18,993 bases of DNA from Thermoleophilia bacterium (lineage in GTDB: Bacteria; Actinomycetota; Thermoleophilia; UBA2241), in the NCBI GenBank assembly GCA_041393415.1, contig JAWKKE010000010.1, positions 1 through 18,993 on the forward strand, given 5' to 3'. The notes beneath the pieces are model-generated. The model worked only from the letters and a program-made list of their open reading frames with translations. It was not told the origin of the DNA and did no database searches. This document shows positions 13,651-18,993 of this stretch, in pieces; position 1 is the first letter of the stretch, and each line of letters opens with the position of its first letter. Made by a program: the position numbers and the translations under genes.

Positions 13651-16335
13651 CTAGATACGTAACGTGAGCTTGCGGAAATCTGGCTCGTCGCTTGGAGAGA
13701 TGTCGAATCCGAGGTTCTCGGAGAAGCGCAGCATTCCTGGGTTGGCGGCGAGGGCGGTGCCGCGAATCTCGCGCACGTGGCGCTCGCGCGCGGCCTCGAT
13801 GAGGGCATGCATGAGCTTGGTGCCGATGCCCTTGCGCTGATCGGCATCGCGCACGACAACGGCGAATTCACCTTCTTCCGAAGTCTCCGTTTCAATCGAG
13901 AGCCGCGCGACGCCCACCATGGTGTGCCGCTCGCCGGGCTGCTCCTGGACGGCTACCAGGGCGATTTCGCGGTCGTAGTCGACGTGGCAGTAGCGTACGA
14001 GCATCGCCTTGGTGACGTCGCCGATCGGACCGAAGAAACGGTACCGGGCGGTGTCGGACGAAAGGTTTTCGGTCATCTCCGCCCACAGCGGCTCGTCTTC
14101 GGGTTTGATGGCTCGAATCGTCAGGGCGCGCCCGTCGACTGTGAACTCCCAGCGGTACTTGGTGGGATACACCGGCAGCATGAGATGCGCGCCGCGAAGC
14201 GTCAGTTTGCGTACATCCTTGGGCTCGATCACGACGCGCGCGTCGAGGGCGCAGATCCCCTCTGGGCGCACCAGCAGCGGGTTGACGTCCATCTCGACGA
14301 TCTCAGGGAAGTCGACGAGCAAGTAGCTGACTTTGATCAGTGCTTGCTCCAGAGCACCCAGGTCGCTGGCCTGCTTGCCGCGGTAGCCGCCGAGTAGGCG
14401 AGCGACCTTCGTCTTCTGGATCATCGCATGCGCCAGGGCCTGATTGAGCGGCGGGAAGTCGACACTCACGTCTTGGTAGAGTTCGACGTCGGTGCCGCCC
14501 AGGCCGAACAGGAGGGCGGGGCCAAACGTCGGATCCTTCTTCGCCCCGATGATGGTTTCGTAGCCGCCGCGCGCGGCCATGGCTTGGACGGTAGTGCCGA
14601 TGATGGCAGCTTTGGGCACCGCTTTCTTCGCGTTCGCCGTAACTACGGCGAACTGCTCCATGGCTGCTTCGGGGGAGTTCACATCGAGGACGATGCCGCC
14701 GACGTCGCTCTTGTGGGTGATGTCGTGGCTGAGGATCTTGATCGCCACCGGGAAGCCGATCTTGGCGGCCGCGGCGGCGCACTGCTTGGCAGTCGTCGCC
14801 ACCAATGTCGTGTTGACTGGGACTTCGTAGGCGGCGAGCACCGCCTTTGCCTCCGGCTCCGTGAGGACGGCGCGTCCCTCACGAGCGACACTCACAAACA
14901 GGTTCTTGACGGCCTCGCGGTCTGGGGTGAAATCTGCCAGGACGTCGGCCGGAGTTTCGTAGAGGTTGTTGAGGTTCCGCGCATACTGCCACATGTACAT
15001 GTAGGCGCGCACCGCGTCTTCCGGTGTGTCGAAGGTGGGCACGTGGCCGTTGCGCAGTACCTTGAGCCCGTCGGCGACCTTTATCTCACCCATGAACGAG
15101 GTGAGGAGGGGCTTCGTGCGATGCGTGCCGGCGACCTCGACGAGGGCTTGTGCCGTGCCGGCTGGATCGCTCATCGCTTGGGGAGTGAGGATGGCCAGCA
15201 CGCCGTCGCAGTTGGGATCGTCGATCACCGCTTGAGCGGCGGCGCCGTAGCGGGCGGCGTCGGCGTCGCCTAACACATCGACCGGGTTGCCACGACTGCC
15301 GAACGTCGGCAGGGCCGCCGTCAGCTTCGCATCGGTCTCGGGGCCGAACTCGGCGAGCTCGCCACCGAGACTCAGAAGGCGGTCGCAGGCCATGACTCCA
15401 GGTCCGCCGGCGTTTGTGACGATGCCGAGCCGCGGCCCTCGCGGGCTGCCGACCAGGCTGAGCGCTTCGCTGGCGTCGAAGAGATCCTCGATCTCGTCGA
15501 CGCGCACGACGCCGGCGCGCCGGAAGGCGGCGCTGTAGAGCGTATCGTCGCCGGCGATGGCGCCGGTGTGGCTGGCGGCCGCCAAGGCGCCGCGGGCACT
15601 GCGGCCGCTCTTGACGACGATGACCGGCTTGGTCATCGCGAAGTGTCGCGCGGCGCTCATGAACTTGCGCGCGCTGTTGATGGACTCGACGTAGAGAATG
15701 ATGCTCGCCGTGGCGGCATCGGTGCCGAAGTAGTCGATGAGATCGCCGAAGTCCACGTCGGCCATTGAGCCGACGCTTACGAAGGCGCTGAACCCTACGT
15801 CGTTGGCGGTCGCCCAGTCGAGGATGGCCGTGCCGAGGGCGCCGGACTGGCTGAGAAACGCCACGCGACCCGCCGGCGGGAGTACGTGAGCAAAGGTGAC
15901 ATTGAGATGCTTCCCGGGTCGCACATAGCCGAGACAGTTGGGGCCGAGGAGCCGGATGCCGAAGTCTGCGGCGACGGCGCGCACCTCCTCCTCCAGCCGC
16001 CGGCCGGCGTCGCCGGCCTCGCGGAATCCGGCGCTGACGATGACCGCCGCACCGACGCCCGCCTCGCCGCAGTCGCGTAGCGTCTGCGGGACCGCGGACG
16101 CGGGAATGGCGATGACCGCGAGGTCGATCTTCTGTGGGATCTGCGTGATCGAGGCGTAGGCCGGCATTCCCTGGACACTCTGCGACGAGACGCTGACCGG
16201 GTACACCGTGCCGTCGTAGCCGGCGCCGATCAGGTTGTGAAGGAGGATGTAGCCGACGGACCCCGCCCTGTTCGATGCGCCGATAACGGCGATGCGGCGG
16301 GGGTCGAAGAGTCGCTTCAGGTTTTGCGTCCCCAT
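13651..16335 (-). CDS. NDP-forming acyl-CoA synthetase + GNAT protein (Pat-like), copy 2
   Basis: An 894-residue paralogue of the next gene downstream, identical in length and domain order. CoA-binding domain about 1-140; SHTGAIAGDD with His256; NAGGPGVMACDRL; ATP-grasp about 480-712 (KKDPTFGPALLFGLGGTDVE, EMDVNPLLV); C-terminal GNAT with loop QRKGIGTKL. The two proteins align without gaps until about residue 590, where one residue is gained and then lost again near 797. The start at 16335 has GGAG 7 nt upstream. It lies 247 nt downstream of acs, on the same strand, behind a strong hairpin, so it probably has its own promoter. The position next to acs fits a role in acetylating and silencing Acs (known for Pat with the PKTRSGK lysine), or in ADP-forming acetate/acetyl-CoA conversion. 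Which copy does what cannot be told from sequence. Confidence 0.9.
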   Translation of the reverse strand: MGTQNLKRLFDPRRIAVIGASNRAGSVGYILLHNLIGAGYDGTVYPVSVSSQSVQGMPAYASITQIPQKIDLAVIAIPASAVPQTLRDCGEAGVGAAVIVSAGFREAGDAGRRLEEEVRAVAADFGIRLLGPNCLGYVRPGKHLNVTFAHVLPPAGRVAFLSQSGALGTAILDWATANDVGFSAFVSVGSMADVDFGDLIDYFGTDAATASIILYVESINSARKFMSAARHFAMTKPVIVVKSGRSARGALAAASHTGAIAGDDTLYSAAFRRAGVVRVDEIEDLFDASEALSLVGSPRGPRLGIVTNAGGPGVMACDRLLSLGGELAEFGPETDAKLTAALPTFGSRGNPVDVLGDADAARYGAAAQAVIDDPNCDGVLAILTPQAMSDPAGTAQALVEVAGTHRTKPLLTSFMGEIKVADGLKVLRNGHVPTFDTPEDAVRAYMYMWQYARNLNNLYETPADVLADFTPDREAVKNLFVSVAREGRAVLTEPEAKAVLAAYEVPVNTTLVATTAKQCAAAAAKIGFPVAIKILSHDITHKSDVGGIVLDVNSPEAAMEQFAVVTANAKKAVPKAAIIGTTVQAMAARGGYETIIGAKKDPTFGPALLFGLGGTDVELYQDVSVDFPPLNQALAHAMIQKTKVARLLGGYRGKQASDLGALEQALIKVSYLLVDFPEIVEMDVNPLLVRPEGICALDARVVIEPKDVRKLTLRGAHLMLPVYPTKYRWEFTVDGRALTIRAIKPEDEPLWAEMTENLSSDTARYRFFGPIGDVTKAMLVRYCHVDYDREIALVAVQEQPGERHTMVGVARLSIETETSEEGEFAVVVRDADQRKGIGTKLMHALIEAARERHVREIRGTALAANPGMLRFSENLGFDISPSDEPDFRKLTLRI

Positions 16336-16368
16336 GTCATGGCTCCGTGCTTGTGGGCGATTTCACAT

Positions 16369-16397
16369 ACATTACGCCCCAGCGGCGTCGCGTGCAC
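16369..16397 (-). promoter_or_regulatory. Candidate promoter for the tandem Pat-like genes
   Basis: TAATGT (minus, 16369-16374) is a good -10 box, with GTGCAC (16392-16397) 17 nt upstream as a poor -35. Initiation near 16362 would give a leader of about 27 nt. The poor -35 would fit dependence on an activator; a CTCACC-CC-GGTGAG palindrome lies just upstream. Confidence 0.28.
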
Positions 16398-16420
16398 TCC
16401 GGTGCCAGGTTGGAGGGCGA

Positions 16421-16434
16421 CTCACCCCGGTGAG
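16421..16434. promoter_or_regulatory. CTCACC-CC-GGTGAG palindrome upstream of Pat-like copy 2
   Basis: A perfect 6-bp inverted repeat with a 2-bp centre, about 25 bp upstream of the candidate -35 box. Its size and location fit an operator for a dimeric regulator, but no regulator gene is in the window and the occurrence could be chance. Confidence 0.25.
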
Positions 16435-16496
16435 CAGGTGCCGGGCGGCAGGGCACACGCGCATGGGCGGTCGCTGCGCGAGCGGCCACAAGGCAC

Positions 16497-16533
16497 GAGA
16501 GGGCGGGCGGCATCTCTGGCCGCCCGCCCTCTC
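16497..16533 (-). terminator. Perfect 15-bp GC hairpin downstream of acs
   Basis: Arms 16497-16511 (GAGAGGGCGGGCGGC) and 16519-16533 are perfect complements around a 7-nt loop, 50 nt past the acs stop. No U-tract follows. It most likely ends the acs transcript and separates it from the Pat-like genes. Confidence 0.72.
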
Positions 16534-16582
16534 CGTCTGTCGACCGGCGGTACACCCCGCAGGGAGAGCCGCCGCGCAGCTG

Positions 16583-18535
16583 CTACTTGCGGTTCTCTTT
16601 GAGGTTCTCGACCACGGCTGGATCGGCCAGCGTCGTGGTGTCGCCCAAGGCGTCCAGCTCGCCCTCGGCGATCTTGCGCAAGATGCGGCGCATGATCTTC
16701 CCGGAGCGGGTCTTGGGGAGGCCGGGTGCGAACTGCAGCTTGTCCGGCTTGGCGATGGCGCCGAGCACCTTGCGGACCTGCAGGTTGAGCTCGTTCTCGA
16801 GTTGCTCGCTGGGCTCGACACCGGCGTTGAGGGTGACGTAGGCGTAGATGCCGGTGCCCTTGATGTCGTGCGGGTAGCCGACGACGGCGGCCTCGGCGAC
16901 ATCGGGGTGGCTAACGAGCGCGCTCTCTACTTCGGCCGTGCCGATCCGGTGACCAGATACGTTGAGCACGTCGTCGACGCGGCCCTTGAGCCAGTGGTCG
17001 CCGTCGGCATCGATCACGCAGCCGTCGCCGGTGTAGAACTTGTTCTTGAACATCGAGAAGTAGACTTCCTTGAAGCGCGTGCCCGTGTGGTCGCCCCACG
17101 TGCCGCGCAACATCGCCGGCCAGGGATGCGTGATGACGAGGTGTCCCTGCTCGCCCGGCTCGCACTGAGTGCCGTCGTCCCTGAGCACCTGAGTCTGGAT
17201 GCCGAAGAACGGTCGACCGGCTGAGGCCGGCTTGAGCGGCGTGCAGCCGGGGAGCGGCGTGATCATGTGGCCGCCGGTCTCGGTCTGCCACCACGTATCG
17301 ACGATCGGGATGCGCTCCTTGCCGACGTTCTTGTAGTACCACTTCCAGCTGTTCGGGTCGATGGGTTCACCGACCGTGCCGATTACGCGCAAGCTCTCCA
17401 TAGGGTGCTTCGCGGGCCATTCCTCGCCCATCCCGACGAGGCTGCGGATGACGGTCGGCGCCGTGTAGAGCGTGGTGGGCTTGATCTTGTCGATCACCGC
17501 CCAGTAACGATCCGGCTCGGGGTACGTGGGGACGCTCTCGAAGACCACTGAGGTGACTCCGTTGGCGAGTGGGCCGTAGACGATGTAGCTGTGGCCCGTT
17601 ACCCAGCCGACGTCGGCGGCGCAGAAGTGGACGTCGTCGTCGTGGAGATTAAACGTGTACTTGGACGTGTCGTGCACGTAGAGGAGGTAGCCGGCAGTTG
17701 TGTGCAGCACGCCTTTGGGCCGTCCGGTTGAGCCGGAGGTGTAGAGGATGAAGAGCGGGTGTTCCGACTCGCAGGGCACGCATGGACAGTCGGTGGTGAT
17801 GTCGGGCGCGCTCATCTCGTCTTCGTACCAGACGTCCCGGCCTTCGGTCCACGGCACATCGCCGTCGCCGCGCTTGATCACGATGACCTTCTCCACCGTC
17901 GACTCGCCGCTGATGGAGTCGTCGGCGTTGGTCTTCGACGCCATAGTGCGGCCGCCGCGGTAGCCCTTGTCGGCGCAGATGAGGACCTTGGCCTCACAGT
18001 CGTCGATGCGGGCACGCAGTGAATCGGCGCTGAAGCCGCCGAAGACGACCATGTGCACGGCGCCGATGCGTGCGCACGCGAGCAGCACGATCGGGACCTC
18101 CTTGATCATCGGGAGGTAGACGGCGACGCGATCGCCCTTCTTGACGCCGTGCTTCTTGAGTACGTTGGCGAACTTGCTGACCTCGTCCAGGAGTTCCTGG
18201 TACGTGTAGCTGTAATTGTCGCCTTGGTCGCTCTCGAAGATGATCGCCTTCTTGTCGCCCTTGCCGGCTTCAACGTGACGATCAAGACAGTTGTAGGTGA
18301 CGTTGAGCTCGCCGCCCTCGAACCACTTGATGACCGGCGTGGGGTCCCAGCTCCACTCGAGAACCGTGTCCCACTTCTTGTACCAGGTAAGTGCCTCCTC
18401 GGCGCGCTCGGCCCAGTAGCCTTCTGGATCCTCGACGGAACGCTTGTAGGCGGCCTCGTACTCTTCCATGGTCTTGAAGTACGCGTTGCTCGATGACTCG
18501 GCCGATGGGTGGAAGACCTCTTGCTCGTCTGTCAC
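16583..18535 (-). CDS. acs: Acetyl-CoA synthetase, AMP-forming
   Basis: A 650-residue cytoplasmic enzyme converting acetate, ATP and CoA to acetyl-CoA, AMP and PPi. The N-terminal Acs domain ends near 90. The adenylation P-loop YTSGSTGRPKG is at 265-275, VGEP (388-391) and DTWWQTETG (413-421) form the acyl/AMP site with the tryptophan that restricts the pocket to acetate, and YTGDG is at 501-505. The hinge and C-terminal domain contain GRVDDVLNVSGHR (518-530) and PKTRSGKIMRR with catalytic Lys613, the residue Pat enzymes acetylate in Salmonella Acs (Lys609). Length matches the family (about 650). The GTG start at 18535 follows a strong GGGGGAGG about 7 nt upstream. Two Pat-like genes follow, suggesting local post-translational control. 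It was probably transcribed alone, with a hairpin after it. Confidence 0.97.
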   Translation of the reverse strand: MTDEQEVFHPSAESSSNAYFKTMEEYEAAYKRSVEDPEGYWAERAEEALTWYKKWDTVLEWSWDPTPVIKWFEGGELNVTYNCLDRHVEAGKGDKKAIIFESDQGDNYSYTYQELLDEVSKFANVLKKHGVKKGDRVAVYLPMIKEVPIVLLACARIGAVHMVVFGGFSADSLRARIDDCEAKVLICADKGYRGGRTMASKTNADDSISGESTVEKVIVIKRGDGDVPWTEGRDVWYEDEMSAPDITTDCPCVPCESEHPLFILYTSGSTGRPKGVLHTTAGYLLYVHDTSKYTFNLHDDDVHFCAADVGWVTGHSYIVYGPLANGVTSVVFESVPTYPEPDRYWAVIDKIKPTTLYTAPTVIRSLVGMGEEWPAKHPMESLRVIGTVGEPIDPNSWKWYYKNVGKERIPIVDTWWQTETGGHMITPLPGCTPLKPASAGRPFFGIQTQVLRDDGTQCEPGEQGHLVITHPWPAMLRGTWGDHTGTRFKEVYFSMFKNKFYTGDGCVIDADGDHWLKGRVDDVLNVSGHRIGTAEVESALVSHPDVAEAAVVGYPHDIKGTGIYAYVTLNAGVEPSEQLENELNLQVRKVLGAIAKPDKLQFAPGLPKTRSGKIMRRILRKIAEGELDALGDTTTLADPAVVENLKENRK

Positions 18536-18600
18536 CTGGTTACCTCCCCCTCTTCGTCGTTCTTCGCTGTGCAGAGCGTTGCGCCGCGTTGACGGCGTTT

Positions 18601-18629
18601 GTTCTACCCGCGTCTCGCGTCACAGGCAA
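18601..18629 (-). promoter_or_regulatory. Candidate sigma70-type promoter of acs
   Basis: TTGCCT (18624-18629) and TAGAAC (18601-18606) on the minus strand are 17 nt apart, predicting a start near 18594 and a leader of about 58 nt. A second possible pair further up, TTGCGC-17-TAATGT, overlaps the 18674-18699 hairpin and is less convincing. Confidence 0.4.
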
Positions 18630-18673
18630 CGCCAGCGGCCGCAAAAATGTGGGCAACATTACCATTCGAAGGT

Positions 18674-18699
18674 GGGGCGCGCAATGATCTGCGCGCCCC
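18674..18699. other. Perfect 10-bp GC hairpin upstream of acs
   Basis: GGGGCGCGCA (18674-18683) and its exact complement (18690-18699) enclose a 6-nt loop. It lies upstream of the acs promoter candidate and downstream of tRNA-Val. It could be a back-up terminator for the tRNA transcript or an operator for acs. No U-tract follows on either strand. Confidence 0.4.
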
Positions 18700-18740
18700 G
18701 AAGCCGAATGTTTATCCTGCATATGGTAGAAAAGACGGCC

Positions 18741-18763
18741 GCCGATGCGAGCGTTGCATCGGC
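18741..18763 (-). terminator. Rho-independent terminator after tRNA-Val
   Basis: GCCGATGC (18741-18748) and GCATCGGC (18756-18763) form an 8-bp stem, extendable by further G-C pairs, around a 7-nt loop. Read on the minus strand, it is followed within 7 nt by CTTTTCT. This is the only hairpin in the window with a recognisable U-rich tail. It sits about 80 nt past the tRNA. Confidence 0.55.
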
Positions 18764-18843
18764 AGGCGGCAGGGTTGCGTCGGTGGGCGGTCTCGGCTCC
18801 CGGTGGACGGCGCATCAGTGCTGGCGATCGGCAGAGAGAGTGG

Positions 18844-18918
18844 TGGTGGGCGATGTTGGGGTCGAACCAACGACCTCCCGCGTGTGAGGCGGGCGCTCTC
18901 CCACTGAGCTAATCGCCC
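18844..18918 (-). tRNA. tRNA-Val (anticodon CAC)
   Basis: A full cloverleaf can be drawn: acceptor GGGCGAT/ATCGCCC, D arm GCTC-AGTGGGA-GAGC, anticodon arm CCCGC-CTCACAC-GCGGG, 5-nt variable loop AGGTC, and T arm GTTGG-TTCGACC-CCAAC. The loop places CAC at 34-36, reading the valine codon GUG. Discriminator A73 and an encoded CCA follow (ACCA, 18844-18847). Length is 75 nt with CCA. No adjacent tRNA lies within the window. Confidence 0.96.
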
Positions 18919-18953
18919 AAGCATGCCACCGCGGCAGCCGCGGCAGGAGGCAG

Positions 18954-18984
18954 AGAATACCACAGGCCGAGGTCGGCGCGGAAG
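18954..18984 (-). promoter_or_regulatory. Weak candidate promoter of tRNA-Val
   Basis: TATTCT (minus, 18954-18959) about 35 nt upstream of the mature tRNA 5' end can be a -10 box. The -35 position 18 nt further up holds only TTCCGC. The window ends shortly after, so a promoter further upstream cannot be excluded. Confidence 0.25.
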
Positions 18985-18993
18985 CGCGCGCGC

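Overview
This is a GC-rich bacterial chromosomal segment of ordinary housekeeping character. GTG starts, a CCA-encoding tRNA, GC-rich hairpins without U-tracts at transcript ends, a twin-paralogue acyl-CoA synthetase/GNAT locus and actinobacterial-looking proteins suggest an Actinomycetota lineage, possibly a deep-branching one. That placement is an inference from style, not proof. I see no phage, insertion sequence, CRISPR array or restriction system.

Layout, left to right. A universal stress protein (minus) and a small unknown protein (minus) are separated by a perfect 20-bp hairpin. An endonuclease III-type DNA glycosylase, nth, follows on the plus strand and converges on a large CtpE-like P-type ATPase (minus). 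A divergent intergenic region leads into a two-gene plus-strand unit: a secreted C39-like cysteine peptidase and a lipoprotein with propeller-like repeats. This unit ends at a bidirectional hairpin shared with recR. From there to the right edge everything lies on the minus strand. In the order of transcription it is: tRNA-Val(CAC), acs (AMP-forming acetyl-CoA synthetase), two tandem 894-residue proteins of the NDP-forming acyl-CoA synthetase + GNAT type (Pat/YfiQ architecture), a large Alu-containing SRP RNA, dnaX, ybaB and recR.

Two blocks make biological sense as units. The SRP RNA-dnaX-ybaB-recR block reproduces the gene order known from Bacillus subtilis (scr-dnaX-yaaK-recR), linking DNA polymerase clamp loading, a nucleoid-associated protein and recombinational repair behind a stable RNA. 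The acs-pat-pat block joins acetate activation to the enzyme type known to inactivate Acs by acetylating its catalytic lysine (Lys613 here), but with two paralogues instead of one. Both keep a histidine in the synthetase half that could make them active acyl-CoA synthetases.

The most unusual items are the duplicated Pat-like genes beside acs, the full-length Alu-type SRP RNA with a near-consensus promoter, and a P-type ATPase whose canonical Ca2+-ligand positions in M4, M5 and M6 appear to be replaced. I did not find an obviously new multi-gene system; the secreted peptidase/lipoprotein pair is the least explained unit.
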